64,000 nucleotides of DNA from assembly GCF_014595955.1 (NCBI RefSeq), contig NZ_JABVCF010000001.1, positions 372,001-436,000 of the forward strand. The letters run 5' to 3'. Shown piece after piece: positions 32,491 to 41,847 of this stretch; position 1 is the first letter of the stretch, and each line of letters begins with the position of its first letter. The position numbers were made by a program, and so were the translations under genes. Under the pieces are notes generated by a model. That model saw only the letters and a list, made by a program, of their open reading frames with translations, was not told where the DNA came from and did not search any database. This DNA comes from Pseudaminobacter soli (ex Zhang et al. 2022). GTDB taxonomy: Bacteria > Pseudomonadota > Alphaproteobacteria > Rhizobiales > Rhizobiaceae.

Positions 32491-34047
32491 TCAGTACCAG
32501 GCGTCTTCCATGGATGCCTTCTTGCGCGCCATAAAATCCTTCAGCGCTTCGTCGATGCCCGGATCCAGGTGCGGCGCATGATATTCGGCGAGGACCTTCT
32601 TCCAGCGGCGATTGGCGCGCGTGGCGGCATCCACGGAGCCGGCTGCTTCCCATTTTTCGAACGGCTCGTTGTCGGCTAGCTCCGAGTCCCAGAACGCGGA
32701 CTGATAGTTCGCCATGGTATGGCCGCAGCCGAAGAAGTGATTGCCCGGCCCGACCTCGCGGAAAGCGTCCAGCGCCAGTTGGTTGTCGTCGATGACGACC
32801 CCGTCGAGATAGGTGTGAAGCGCGCCGCAGAAATCGGTGTCCATCATGAACTTCTCGTACGACATGGACAGAAGTCCATCGAGGAAGCCGGCCGAATGCA
32901 GGATGAAGTTGGCTCCGCAATGGACGGCCGCCAGCATCGACACGGTGCCCTCGTTCATGGCCTGCGCGTCGGGAAGCTTCGAGGTGGTGAAATTGCCGGA
33001 GCAGCGGAGCGGGAGGCCGAGCCGCCGCGCGAGCTGGCCGATGACCATCGAGCCGACCGCCGGTTCCGGCGTCCCGAAGGTGGGCGAGCCGGAACGCAGC
33101 GACATCGAAGAAAGGAAGTTGCCGAAGATGACGGGCGCACCCGGCCGCTCGAGCTGGGTCAGCGCGCAGCCAGCCATGGTCTCGGCCAGCGACTGGGCGA
33201 TAGCGCCGGCATTGGTGACCGGCCCCATCGCGCCGCCGAGGATGAACGGCACTACCACGGCTGCCTGGTTGGCGCGCGCATAGGCCCGCAGCGAGGTAGT
33301 CATGGTCCCGTCCCAGACCAACGGCGAGTTGACGTTGACATTGCCGAGGATGACGCAGTTCGCATCAACGAACTCCTCGCCGAAGACGATGCGCGCCATG
33401 TCAATTGTATCCTCGGCCCGGCTCTCGGCCGTGACCGAGCCCATGAAAGCGCGATCCGAGTAGCGGATATGGGCATAGACCATGTCGAGATGGCGCTTGT
33501 TCACCGGCACGTCGACCGGCTCGCAGATCGTGCCGCCGGAGTGGTGCAGCCAGGGCGAGGACTGCGCCAGTTTCACGAAGTTGCGGAAGTCCTCGATCGT
33601 GCCGTAGCGGCGGCCCTTGTCGAGATCCATGACAAAGGGCGAACCATAGGCCGGCGAGAAGACGACGCTCTTGCCACCGATCTCGACCGACTTGGCCGGG
33701 TTACGCGCGTGCTGCGTGAAGCTCGCCGGCGCGGTCTTCAGGATCTCCCGCAACATACCCGGCTCGAACTTCACCAGCACGCCGTCGATCTTGGCCCCTG
33801 CCCTCTTCCAGTGGTCGAGGGCAACCGGATCGTCGCGGAATTCGATCCCGATTTCGGCAAGGATGCGGTCCGCCGTCTCCTCGATGCGGATGAGGCCCTC
33901 TTCCGAAAGGATGTCGTAAGTCGGGATGTTGCGGACGATATAGGGCCGGCCGAGGCCCTGCGGTCCGTGGGAGCGTTGCTCGCGCCGTGCGCTGCGGCCT
34001 GCTCGGGCCCGTTTCTCAGTCTGCTCAGAGGGCGTGGTCGCGTCCAT
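32491..34047 (-). CDS. MttB-family (non-pyrrolysine) methyltransferase
   Basis: 518 residues of the trimethylamine methyltransferase (MttB) TIM-barrel family with no in-frame amber codon, so it belongs to the non-pyrrolysine branch that includes glycine betaine:corrinoid methyltransferases. Features seen are RPYIVRNIPTYDILSEEGLIRIEE at the N-terminus, SPWLHHSGGTICEPVDVP, TLGNVNVNSPL-like segments and GNHFFGCGHTMANYQSAFW near the end. The start at ATG 34047 has GGAAG upstream; the frame extends to 34149. No corrinoid protein or activase gene lies within the window, so its methyl acceptor is not evident. The demethylase-type oxidoreductase upstream suggests methylated-amine metabolism. Confidence 0.88.
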   Translation of the reverse strand: MDATTPSEQTEKRARAGRSARREQRSHGPQGLGRPYIVRNIPTYDILSEEGLIRIEETADRILAEIGIEFRDDPVALDHWKRAGAKIDGVLVKFEPGMLREILKTAPASFTQHARNPAKSVEIGGKSVVFSPAYGSPFVMDLDKGRRYGTIEDFRNFVKLAQSSPWLHHSGGTICEPVDVPVNKRHLDMVYAHIRYSDRAFMGSVTAESRAEDTIDMARIVFGEEFVDANCVILGNVNVNSPLVWDGTMTTSLRAYARANQAAVVVPFILGGAMGPVTNAGAIAQSLAETMAGCALTQLERPGAPVIFGNFLSSMSLRSGSPTFGTPEPAVGSMVIGQLARRLGLPLRCSGNFTTSKLPDAQAMNEGTVSMLAAVHCGANFILHSAGFLDGLLSMSYEKFMMDTDFCGALHTYLDGVVIDDNQLALDAFREVGPGNHFFGCGHTMANYQSAFWDSELADNEPFEKWEAAGSVDAATRANRRWKKVLAEYHAPHLDPGIDEALKDFMARKKASMEDAWY

Positions 34048-34161
34048 CATCACTTCCAGTACTATGCCTGTAGCGATGATAGAGGCTGACATGGTCTCTT
34101 GGCCGCGATCTCGCGGCGCTCGATGACGCATATCAGGCAGTCGCACCAAAGGCTGGATCGA

Positions 34162-34698
34162 CTAGGCGCCTGTTCGATCTGGCCTCCTCGTCGTCCGCAA
34201 CTGGTAGACGAAGTATCGCCCGACCGGCACGCTGTCGGGCAGCGGCAAAGGTTCGAGCCAGGGATGATCTAGCGGCAGGCCGCTCACCGCCATGCCACCA
34301 GGGCAAAGCAGCCGGGCAACGAGATCAGGAAGCCATTGCACCGTCTGGTCGTCAATCTCGGCATATCCGGTGCCAATATCCGCATGAACAAGCGCCGCGC
34401 AGGTTCCCGCATAGGAACACGTTGTTTCGCGGATTTCGCCGAGCACGAGGTCTTCCTCCGGCGGCACGCTGCTGCGATGGGCCGCCAGCGCGCGATCGAA
34501 GGCGATGATCCGCCTGCCGGGAAGACGGCTTCGCAGATGGTCGTAGGTCCGCCCATTGCCCAGCCCGAGTTCAATCACAGGTCCATCGGCGGGGATGTGC
34601 GGACAGACCTCGTCCAGTATGTCGCGTTGCGCGGTTAGGCGCCCTATTAAGCCATCCAGACGGGTTCTCGTCGGGCGGCTCGGCACTGAACTGTCCAT
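34162..34698 (-). CDS. Class I SAM-dependent methyltransferase
   Basis: 178 residues. Motif I is VIELGLGNGRTYDHLRSRLP, followed by an acidic end of strand 2 (IIAFDR) and a later LCPGGMAVSG, which fit the Rossmann-like methyltransferase fold. The start Met (MDSSVPSRPTRTRLDGL) lies at 34698; the frame continues upstream, but that part is antisense to the start of mutL. It may share a promoter with the MttB-family gene 114 bases downstream. The substrate is unknown. Confidence 0.8.
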   Translation of the reverse strand: MDSSVPSRPTRTRLDGLIGRLTAQRDILDEVCPHIPADGPVIELGLGNGRTYDHLRSRLPGRRIIAFDRALAAHRSSVPPEEDLVLGEIRETTCSYAGTCAALVHADIGTGYAEIDDQTVQWLPDLVARLLCPGGMAVSGLPLDHPWLEPLPLPDSVPVGRYFVYQLRTTRRPDRTGA

Positions 34699-34821
34699 GT
34701 GAACAAGCTCCGGCCCAGTGTATAGGCACGAAGCGAGGCATGACAAAGGCTGCCCGGCTCTCTTAGGCAGGACCGACTCATGGCCTGTTCGAATGCCGGC
34801 GAATCCGGGTATTCTCGATCC

Positions 34822-36642
34822 ATGCCAATACGCCTTCTTCCGGAAACTATGATCAATCAGATCGCCGCCGGCGAGGTGATCGAGCGTCCCGCAAGCGTGG
34901 TCAAGGAATTGGTCGAGAATGCCGTCGATGCGGGCGCGACCAGGATCGAGATCGCGACTTCCGGCGGCGGGCTGACGCTGATCCGCGTCAGCGACGACGG
35001 CGGGGGCATCCCGGCTGACGAACTCGAAATGGCGGTCTCGCGTCACTGCACATCCAAGCTCGCCAACGGCATCGACGACATTCGCACACTCGGCTTCCGG
35101 GGCGAGGCGCTGCCGTCGATCGGCGCGGTATCCCGCCTTTCGATCCGGTCCCGGACCGCCGCCGGTGAGCCGGTCGAAATTTCCGTCGAAGGGGGACGCG
35201 TTTCGCCTGTGCGGCCGGCGGGCGCCAATCGTGGGACCACCGTCGAGGTGCGCGACCTCTTTTATGCCACGCCAGCAAGGCTGAAGTTCATGAAGGGCGA
35301 GCGCGCCGAGGCATCGGCGATCGCCGATATCGTGCGCCGTATCGCCATCGCCTTCCCCGCCGTGCGGTTTACCCTGTCCGGCAGCGACCGCATGACACTC
35401 GAGTTCGCGCCCACGGACGAACGTCTTCGTCGCGTCGCCCAAGTGCTTGGGGCGGAATTTCCGGAGAACTCGGTTGAGATCGACGCCGAGCGCGAGAACG
35501 TGCGGCTCGAGGGTCACGTCTCCGTCCCGTCCTATTCGCGCGCCAATGCGCTGCAGCAATACGTTTACGTGAATGGCCGTCCGGTGCGCGACAAACTGAT
35601 CGCCGGGGCGATCCGCGGCGCCTTTGCGGACGTGCTTGCCCGCGACCGGCACGCCGTGACCGCGCTCTTCCTCTCGCTCGACCCGGCGCTAGTCGACGTC
35701 AACGTGCATCCGGCGAAGGCGGATGTTCGCTTTCGCGACCCGGGGCTGGTGCGCGGCCTGATCGTGGGGTCCATCAAGGAGGCGCTGGCCGCGGCGGGGG
35801 TCCGACCTGCTACCACCGGTGCAGCCGCCATGCTGGGCGCATTCCGCCCAGGACCGGTCCCGTTCGGGCACCCCGGGCCGGCGAATGGACATCGCCACTA
35901 CAATCCCTCTTTCCACGGCAGTCCCGGCTTCGATCCGCTGCGCTCGCATCAGCGGCCGCTCGACGGTTTCGCCGAGGCAGCGCAGGCCGTGTTCGAAGCC
36001 GGTCCCCTTGCCAGCGCCGACACGCGCGCCTCGCAACAGGATGCCGAACCTTCAACAGCCAGTTTCCGTCTCGGCGCCGCACGCGCGCAGGTGCACGAGA
36101 ACTACATCGTCGCCCAGACGGAGGATTCGCTGGTCATCGTCGACCAGCACGCCGCGCATGAGCGGCTGGTCTATGAGGCCCTGAAAGAGGCCCTCGCCTC
36201 CCGTCCCTTGCCGGCGCAGATGCTACTACTGCCGGAAATCATCGATCTAGCCGAGGAAGATGCCGAGCGGCTTTCGCTGCACGCCGAGACGCTCAAGCGC
36301 TTCGGTCTCGGCCTGGAGCGTTTCGGGCCATGCGCGGTTGCGGTGCGCGAGACGCCGGCAATGTTGGGCGAGACCAACGTCGAGCAGTTGGTGCGAGACC
36401 TCGCCGACGAGATCGCCGAGCACGACACGGTCGAGACCCTGAAGCAGCGCCTTAACGCCATCGCCGCCACCATGGCCTGCCATGGCTCAGTGCGCTCCGG
36501 CCGGCGCCTGCTGCCCCACGAGATGAACGCGCTGCTTCGGCAGATGGAGGTGACCCCCGGTTCCGGCACATGCAATCATGGCCGACCGACCTATATCGAG
36601 CTCAAGCTCGCCGACATCGAGAGGCTGTTCGGGCGGCGCTGA
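34822..36642 (+). CDS. mutL: DNA mismatch repair protein MutL
   Basis: 606 residues. The N-terminal GHKL ATPase has all motifs: [38 protein letters not shown] and [16 protein letters not shown] transducer domain ([13 protein letters not shown]) is followed by a linker of about 100 Pro/Gly-rich residues and the C-terminal dimerisation domain ([14 protein letters not shown] through [29 protein letters not shown]). The endonuclease-type DQHAxHERxxYE is present. MutL couples MutS mismatch recognition to strand removal. The start at 34822 matches the family; the frame begins 42 bases earlier. Confidence 0.97.
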   Translation: MPIRLLPETMINQIAAGEVIERPASVVKELVENAVDAGATRIEIATSGGGLTLIRVSDDGGGIPADELEMAVSRHCTSKLANGIDDIRTLGFRGEALPSIGAVSRLSIRSRTAAGEPVEISVEGGRVSPVRPAGANRGTTVEVRDLFYATPARLKFMKGERAEASAIADIVRRIAIAFPAVRFTLSGSDRMTLEFAPTDERLRRVAQVLGAEFPENSVEIDAERENVRLEGHVSVPSYSRANALQQYVYVNGRPVRDKLIAGAIRGAFADVLARDRHAVTALFLSLDPALVDVNVHPAKADVRFRDPGLVRGLIVGSIKEALAAAGVRPATTGAAAMLGAFRPGPVPFGHPGPANGHRHYNPSFHGSPGFDPLRSHQRPLDGFAEAAQAVFEAGPLASADTRASQQDAEPSTASFRLGAARAQVHENYIVAQTEDSLVIVDQHAAHERLVYEALKEALASRPLPAQMLLLPEIIDLAEEDAERLSLHAETLKRFGLGLERFGPCAVAVRETPAMLGETNVEQLVRDLADEIAEHDTVETLKQRLNAIAATMACHGSVRSGRRLLPHEMNALLRQMEVTPGSGTCNHGRPTYIELKLADIERLFGRR

Positions 36643-36695
36643 GGTTAGCGCTCGACCATTGAATGCTTCGGCCGAGCCGGCCAGAGGAGTGCATC

Positions 36696-37061
36696 ATGAT
36701 CTCAGGTGCGCATGTCGTGGTCTACAGCACAGACCCGGAGGCTGATCGGCGCTTCTTCCGAGACGTCCTCAACTTCCCTGCCGTAGACGCCGGAGGCGGC
36801 TGGCTGATCTTCGCGCTTCCGCCGGCCGAAGTCGCGGTACATCCCACAGCGGAGGGAAGCGAGCACGATCTTTACCTGACGTGCGAGGACATCCAGGCCA
36901 CCGTCAAAGAGCTGACGGCGCACAACATTCAATGCGGGGGTGTTTCCGACGAGGGTTGGGGACTGCTCACCGAGGTCGTTCTGCCAAGCGGCGCCCGCCT
37001 CGGACTGTACGAGCCCAGGCATCCGCGTGCCGTACATGGAACGGCGGCAGCTCATTACTGA
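36696..37061 (+). CDS. VOC (glyoxalase/bleomycin resistance) superfamily protein
   Basis: 121 residues with the paired beta-alpha-beta-beta-beta modules of the VOC fold: VVVYSTDPEADRRFFRDVLNFP, then DLYLTCEDIQATVKELTAHNI and PSGARLGLYEPRHP. Members are metal-dependent dioxygenases, glyoxalases or binding proteins for antibiotics; the function here is undetermined. CAGAGGAG precedes ATG 36696. It follows mutL after about 50 bases on the same strand and may be co-transcribed. Confidence 0.85.
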   Translation: MISGAHVVVYSTDPEADRRFFRDVLNFPAVDAGGGWLIFALPPAEVAVHPTAEGSEHDLYLTCEDIQATVKELTAHNIQCGGVSDEGWGLLTEVVLPSGARLGLYEPRHPRAVHGTAAAHY

Positions 37062-37288
37062 CGATTCCGCGAGCAAGAAGGGCGTCTCGTTCAATTGTCG
37101 CTGAGAGCCGTGCAGGAATGAGGTTCGGCCAGCCGGACATCGCGCCCAATTGTGGTACCCTCAGATGCTGCTCCAGTGATTGCAAGAGTCGTGCCGCGAC
37201 TGCAGATGCGAACTAAAGCGCCGCATCTGGGGCGCTTGACCTCGCCGGTGAATTGTGGCGGAAGGAGCCGATAGAAAGGGACCATTGC

Positions 37289-37519
37289 ATGAACCGCTTC
37301 GAGGGCCCGGGCGCACGAGAAGCCGGGATTCGCTATCTTGACGGAGACTTTCAGGTCACCAGCCCTGGGTCCTTCGTGCGCTGCGCCGTTACGGGCGAAC
37401 GCATCCAACTGGACGAGTTGAAGTATTGGAGCGTCGCGCGGCAGGAGCCCTATGTCGATGCCAATGCTTCGTTGAAGCGCGAACTCGATCTAAATCCGTC
37501 ATTGCGCAAGCGCGGCTGA
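37289..37519 (+). CDS. DUF2093 domain protein
   Basis: 76 residues and matches the alphaproteobacterial DUF2093 family across its length: EAGIRYLDGDFQVTSPGSFVRCAVTG, then IQLDELKYWSVARQEPYVD. The function is unknown. It commonly sits next to lpxK and mutL in Hyphomicrobiales, as it does here, facing lpxK with 33 bases between stops. The 227 bases upstream of it hold no gene I can support; a GGAGCC lies about 20 bases before the ATG. Confidence 0.88.
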   Translation: MNRFEGPGAREAGIRYLDGDFQVTSPGSFVRCAVTGERIQLDELKYWSVARQEPYVDANASLKRELDLNPSLRKRG

Positions 37520-37552
37520 TCCGCGACTTGCAGTTCAGACGGGATATCCTGC

Positions 37553-38575
37553 TCAGAGCGAGGACTTGCGCCGGCGCCAGGCCTCAAGAGTTTGGCTGAT
37601 AATGCGCCGAGGGGTCTCGGAACTGGCGAAGTCCACTTCGACTTCAACCACCTCGAGCACCTGCCTGATCTCCACGCTCGCCGGTCCTTCGCCCAGCCGC
37701 ACCGCGTCCTTCGAGGTGGTGACCAGCGCCAGGCCCTGGTCCCGGGCCGTCGTTAGCAAGTCGCGGATCTCCTCTTCCTTGAACGCATGGTGGTCCGGGA
37801 ATGATCGGGCCTCGACGATGTCCGCGCCGATGCCGCGCAGGGTGACGAAGAATTTCTCGGGATGGCCGATACCCGCAAAGGCGAGCACCCTCTTCCCGGC
37901 GAAGCGGTCTGGCGTTCGAGGGGCGAGAGCGGCGTCATAGACCGGCCTCCCCGCGCGCGAGGCGGCGCGCACGACCTCGTCGGCGGCGTGACCGTCGCCC
38001 AGACGCAGCACCGCGTCCGCATAGCGCAACTGATCGACGATCTGCGCCCGCAGCGGACCGGCTGGAAGGACCCGGCCATTGCCGACGCCGTGCGCTGCGT
38101 CTACGACGAGCAACGCGAAATCCATGTGGATGTGCGCGCTCTGGAATCCATCATCCATGATGACGAAGTCGCAGCCCTGTTCCTCGAGCAGGCGGGCTCC
38201 TGCGGTCCGATCCGGCGTGACGGCGACAGGTGCGTGGCGGGCAAGCAGCAGCGGCTCGTCTCCGACCAACTCGGCGCCGTCGCGTTCCGGTTCGACCAGC
38301 AGAGGTTTTCGTGCGCGTCCGCCGTGGCCGCGCGAAAGGATGCCCGGCTTCAGTCCCATACGGCCGGCCTCAAGCGCCAGCGCAATGACGACCGGCGTCT
38401 TGCCGGACCCACCCACCGTGAAATTGCCTACGCACAGCACGGGTAGTTCGACCTGCCTGCGCGCAGCGGTGACCAGCCGTCGCCGCGCAACCGCACCATA
38501 AACGAGGGCAACCGGGGATAGCGCGGCGACGCGCCAGTCCGGCTTCGACCAGAAGGCTGGGGCTTGCGAAAACAC
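37553..38575 (-). CDS. lpxK: Tetraacyldisaccharide 4'-kinase LpxK
   Basis: 340 residues. A membrane-associated N-terminus (APAFWSKPDWRVAALSPVALVYG) precedes the P-loop CVGNFTVGGSGKTPVVIAL. Further family segments are GRVLPAGPLR and FAGIGHPEKFFVTLRGIGADI. LpxK phosphorylates the 4' position of the lipid A disaccharide at the inner membrane. The gene starts right after the waaA stop (38576), so translation is coupled, and it ends a lipid A/Kdo assembly block. Confidence 0.96.
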   Translation of the reverse strand: MFSQAPAFWSKPDWRVAALSPVALVYGAVARRRLVTAARRQVELPVLCVGNFTVGGSGKTPVVIALALEAGRMGLKPGILSRGHGGRARKPLLVEPERDGAELVGDEPLLLARHAPVAVTPDRTAGARLLEEQGCDFVIMDDGFQSAHIHMDFALLVVDAAHGVGNGRVLPAGPLRAQIVDQLRYADAVLRLGDGHAADEVVRAASRAGRPVYDAALAPRTPDRFAGKRVLAFAGIGHPEKFFVTLRGIGADIVEARSFPDHHAFKEEEIRDLLTTARDQGLALVTTSKDAVRLGEGPASVEIRQVLEVVEVEVDFASSETPRRIISQTLEAWRRRKSSL

Positions 38576-39892
38576 TCAGCCCCCGTTGGCGGTTTCCAGC
38601 CGCGCTTTCACGACGAGCGGATGGATGAAGGGGTCCAGCGCCCTCAGCGTCTTATCGAGTGCGCCCCGCATGGCCTCGACCGTTGTGGCGCCCGCGGCCA
38701 TCATCTCGCGGCGCGCCGACTCGTTGGTCAGCAGATAGTTGACGGCACCGGCGAGCATTTCCTTGTCGCGGACCAGCCGCGCGCCGCCGCCGTCCAGCAG
38801 CCTTTGATAAGCGTCGCGAAAGTTCTGGACGTTGCGTCCCGACAGGACAGCCGTATCCAGCATGGCTGGCTCGAGCGGGTTCTGGCCGCCCTCTCCGGTC
38901 AACGAGCGGCCGACGAAGGCGATCTCGGTCAGGCGCAGGTAAAGGCCCATCTCGCCGATCGTATCGCCGAGCAGAATGTCGGTATCCGGCGCGATCGACT
39001 CGGAACTCGTCCGGCGCACCACCTTCAGTCCCATTCCCGACATCTGGCTGGCCAACTCCCCCGCTCGCTCCGGATGACGCGGCACGATGATCGTGAGAAG
39101 GCCCGAATGTCGGTTGCGCAGCATGCGGTGAACCTCCGCCGCGACCTGCTCCTCGCCGTCATGCGTGGAGACGGCCGCCCAGGTCGGGCGATTGCCGATC
39201 TGGCTGCGCAGCAGATCCACCGCCGCGTCGTCGGCAGCCGGCGGCGCGACGTCGACCTTCAGGTTCCCTGATACCGTGACAGGGCGCGCCCCCAGAGCCT
39301 GGAACTTTTCTCCGTCGACATCCGATTGGGCGACGACGTGGGCAAGGTTCTCGAACAGCGCTTCGGCGATGTGGGGCCGCTTCTTCCACGACTGGAACGA
39401 TCGGTCGGAGAGCCTGCCGTTCACGAGCACCTGCGGCACCCGGCGTTCGCCAAGTTCCAGGATGGTCATGGGCCATATCTCCGACTCCGCCATTATGGCG
39501 AGGTCGGGGGCCCAATGGTCCAGGAAGCGATCCACCGCAGGCTTGAGATCGAGCGGCACATATTGATGGATCACCCGCTCGCCCAACTGCTCGTCAGCCA
39601 CGCGCGCCGACGTGACCGTTCCGGTCGTGAGCACCACATTCACGCCATAGCCGAGGATGCGCCGCACCAGGGGCACGACCGCGTTGGTCTCGCCGACGCT
39701 TGCTGCATGGATCCAAACGATCGGCCCTGGCGGGCGTGGCTTGCTGGGGCGGCCGTATCGCTCGCGGCGACGGGCAGGATCCTCCTTGCCGCGGCTTGCC
39801 CGCCAGGCGACATAGGGGCCGATCAGCGGATAGACGGCAGCGCCCGCCAATCGATAGCCGTTCAGCAGCGTGCGTGCCCAGCGCTCGCTCAT
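38576..39892 (-). CDS. waaA: 3-deoxy-D-manno-octulosonic acid (Kdo) transferase
   Basis: 438 residues of a GT-B glycosyltransferase. The N-terminal membrane anchor MSERWARTLLNGYRLAGAAVYP is followed by the acceptor-side catalytic motif HAASVGETNAV, with Glu as base, and later by FVGRSLTGEGGQNPLEPAML, which binds the CMP-Kdo donor. It adds Kdo to lipid IVA. The ATG overlaps the TGA of the upstream acyltransferase gene (ATGA). The frame extends far upstream to 40201, but that part is antisense to the neighbouring gene's reading. Confidence 0.96.
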   Translation of the reverse strand: MSERWARTLLNGYRLAGAAVYPLIGPYVAWRASRGKEDPARRRERYGRPSKPRPPGPIVWIHAASVGETNAVVPLVRRILGYGVNVVLTTGTVTSARVADEQLGERVIHQYVPLDLKPAVDRFLDHWAPDLAIMAESEIWPMTILELGERRVPQVLVNGRLSDRSFQSWKKRPHIAEALFENLAHVVAQSDVDGEKFQALGARPVTVSGNLKVDVAPPAADDAAVDLLRSQIGNRPTWAAVSTHDGEEQVAAEVHRMLRNRHSGLLTIIVPRHPERAGELASQMSGMGLKVVRRTSSESIAPDTDILLGDTIGEMGLYLRLTEIAFVGRSLTGEGGQNPLEPAMLDTAVLSGRNVQNFRDAYQRLLDGGGARLVRDKEMLAGAVNYLLTNESARREMMAAGATTVEAMRGALDKTLRALDPFIHPLVVKARLETANGG

Positions 39893-40683
39893 CGGCGTTG
39901 ATCGGCGATCCGGTAGGCTTGCTCTGTCGCTTCGTTGAGCCTGGCGGTGACCTCCTGTCTCTTCGCCTCGAGCTCGGCTTCGCTGGCGTCCGCAGGAACC
40001 AGGACGGATTCTCCCACGATCACGGCGGAGCGGCCGAATGGGAGATTGATCGTCGTCTTGTCCCAACTCCTCTCGAGCACCTTGCGACGGCTGGTTGCAA
40101 TCGCCAGTGGAACGATCGGACGCCCCGAAAGCCGCGCCAGGGTCACGATGCCCATGCCGGCCTGGCGTGGCGTTCCGTGCGGTATGTCGGCGATCATGCA
40201 AACGTTAGTGCCTGCATCCAGCGCCTTTTTCATGGCGACGAGCGCCTGTGCTCCACCCTTGCTGGCGCGCTTCTCGCCGCGCCCGCCGGAGCCGCGCACC
40301 GTCTTGAAACCGAATTTTTCCAACACCAGCGCGTTGAGCTCCGCATCGGCGCTGCGCGAGACCATGGCGATGATCTCCTCACCGTGCGTGTAGACCGTAG
40401 GGGCCAGAAGATGCTGGCCATGCCACAGCGCCAGGATCGCCGGGGTCAGCGCCTCATGCGCCTTGTTGAGATCGGTCGAACCTTCTGCAGCCGGGTTGGT
40501 GAGGCGTATGAACCTCAGCGCGTGGGCGAGCAGGGTGGCGATCGCGCCCTTCGCAAAACGCGACTCGGCCAAAGGCTGCCGGATACGCCGCCAGAAAGCT
40601 TTCAGTGGTCCCGCCGGACGCCGCGGCTTCTTCTTCTTCGCAGGAGCGGCCGCGCCGAGCTGCGATACCGGAATGTCGCTCAT
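39889..40683 (-). CDS. Lysophospholipid acyltransferase-like protein (DUF374)
   Basis: 264 residues. It has the DUF374 pattern LWHGQHLLAP, MVSRSADAELNALVLEKFGFKTVRGSGGRG and MIADIPHGTPRQAGMGIVTLA, a variant of the LPLAT acyltransferase family. The N-terminus is basic (PAKKKKPRRPAGP) and precedes a hydrophobic stretch. In alphaproteobacteria it lies between DUF4170 and waaA, which suggests acyl transfer in lipid A or membrane lipid assembly. It overlaps both neighbours by four bases. Confidence 0.88.
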   Translation of the reverse strand: MSDIPVSQLGAAAPAKKKKPRRPAGPLKAFWRRIRQPLAESRFAKGAIATLLAHALRFIRLTNPAAEGSTDLNKAHEALTPAILALWHGQHLLAPTVYTHGEEIIAMVSRSADAELNALVLEKFGFKTVRGSGGRGEKRASKGGAQALVAMKKALDAGTNVCMIADIPHGTPRQAGMGIVTLARLSGRPIVPLAIATSRRKVLERSWDKTTINLPFGRSAVIVGESVLVPADASEAELEAKRQEVTARLNEATEQAYRIADQRR

Positions 40684-40937
40684 TCCTTGGCTTTACCCGG
40701 TGCGCTGCCTTCCGGATCGAGCAGCCGATGCAGGTGAACGACGAAATAACGCATATGTGCATTGTCGACGCTGGCCTGCGCCTTAGCCTTCCAGGCCGCC
40801 AGAGCGGAGGCATAGTCCGGGAAGATGCCGACAATGTCGAGCTTGTCGAGATCGCGGAATTCGGTCGCCTTCAGCGACTTCAATTCGCCGCCGAAGACAA
40901 GGTGCAGAAGCTGCTTCTTGCTGTCCTGCTCAGCCAT
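40680..40937 (-). CDS. DUF4170 family protein
   Basis: 85 residues, matching the DUF4170 family: LHLVFGGELKSL, VGIFPDYASALAAWKAKAQASVDNAHMRYFVVHLHRLLDPE. It is a small cytosolic protein of unknown function, conserved next to Kdo and lipid A genes in Hyphomicrobiales. Its stop overlaps the start of the acyltransferase gene by four bases (ATGA), so the pair is translated together. Confidence 0.88.
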   Translation of the reverse strand: MAEQDSKKQLLHLVFGGELKSLKATEFRDLDKLDIVGIFPDYASALAAWKAKAQASVDNAHMRYFVVHLHRLLDPEGSAPGKAKE

Positions 40938-41022
40938 GGGAAAATCCTGAGTCGCTCTGAAATGCGTGCATTGCTCTAGATGAATTTCCGGTCTTTTGGA
41001 ACACTCGGACGCCTAAAGGGCG

Positions 41023-41847
41023 TCAGTCACCCGGCTGCCGGTGCGCTTGGCGCGCAATCACGCCGGCCATGCTCTCCAGGAGTTCGCCGCTTCCGGCCGC
41101 GAGCGCGCCATGCGAGACCTTGGGTCCTGCATAGGTCGGCCGTTCCCGCCTGCCGTCGACAACCGTGCCCCCTGCCTCGCTCAGGATCAGGTCGGCTGCG
41201 GCGAGATCCCAATCGTGCGAGTTCGGTTTGACGAAGGTCGCATCCAGGCTGCCGTCGGCAATCCTGGCGATCCGGTAGGCAAGCGAGGGTATGTGTCCGA
41301 CCCGCTTCAACCTTTCCTGCCAGGACCTCGGCAGTCCCTCCAGCATCGGCTTAGGCCCGGCGATCTCGACCTCATTTCCCGGCCGTCTGACCTTCAGCCT
41401 GGAGGCGTTGCGAAAGGCTCCGCGACCGGGCAGCGCCCAGTAGGTGTGCCTGCGGGCCGGACATTCCAGTACGCCGGCAATCGGCCTGCCGTTCTCGACG
41501 ACGGCGAGACTAACGCACCAGAGGTCCAGTCCTTGAAGGAAGCCGCGTGTCCCGTCGATGGGATCGACGACGAAGGTCCGCGCCGCATCGAGCCGCGCCG
41601 CCGAGTCGGCGGTCTCCTCGGAAAGCCAGCCATAATCGGGCCGTGCAGCAAGAAGGTTTTCGCGCAGAAACCGGTCGACCGCGAAATCCGCCTCGCTCAC
41701 CGGCGAACTGCCGGCCTTCATCCAGACTTCCGGATCCTGCCGGAAAAAGCGCATGGCGATCTTGCCGGCTTGGCTTGCCGCGTCACGCAAGAGATCGAGA
41801 TCGGCCTCCAGCCCCTCGCCCAGTGTGATTTGCTCAGCTTCCGGCAA
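41023..41847 (-). CDS. Inositol monophosphatase family protein (CysQ-like 3'(2'),5'-bisphosphate nucleotidase)
   Basis: 274 residues. The metal-binding set is SEETADS (Glu), DPIDGTRGFLQG and SHDWDLAAADLILSEAGG, the three hallmarks of the Li-sensitive Mg-dependent phosphatases. CysQ-type members hydrolyse 3'-phosphoadenosine 5'-phosphate; inositol phosphate or sugar phosphate activity is also possible. It overlaps the pmbA gene by 14 bases and is followed by the DUF4170 gene after 85 bases. Confidence 0.88.
   Translation of the reverse strand: MPEAEQITLGEGLEADLDLLRDAASQAGKIAMRFFRQDPEVWMKAGSSPVSEADFAVDRFLRENLLAARPDYGWLSEETADSAARLDAARTFVVDPIDGTRGFLQGLDLWCVSLAVVENGRPIAGVLECPARRHTYWALPGRGAFRNASRLKVRRPGNEVEIAGPKPMLEGLPRSWQERLKRVGHIPSLAYRIARIADGSLDATFVKPNSHDWDLAAADLILSEAGGTVVDGRRERPTYAGPKVSHGALAAGSGELLESMAGVIARQAHRQPGD

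Noticed and set aside
32491..34047. Pyrrolysine-containing MttB
   Set aside because: The frame is continuous with no amber codon, so it belongs to the non-pyrrolysine branch.
34699..35652. Long N-terminal extension of the SAM methyltransferase frame
   Set aside because: It is antisense to the start of mutL, which is certain, and methyltransferase similarity begins only at the Met at 34698.
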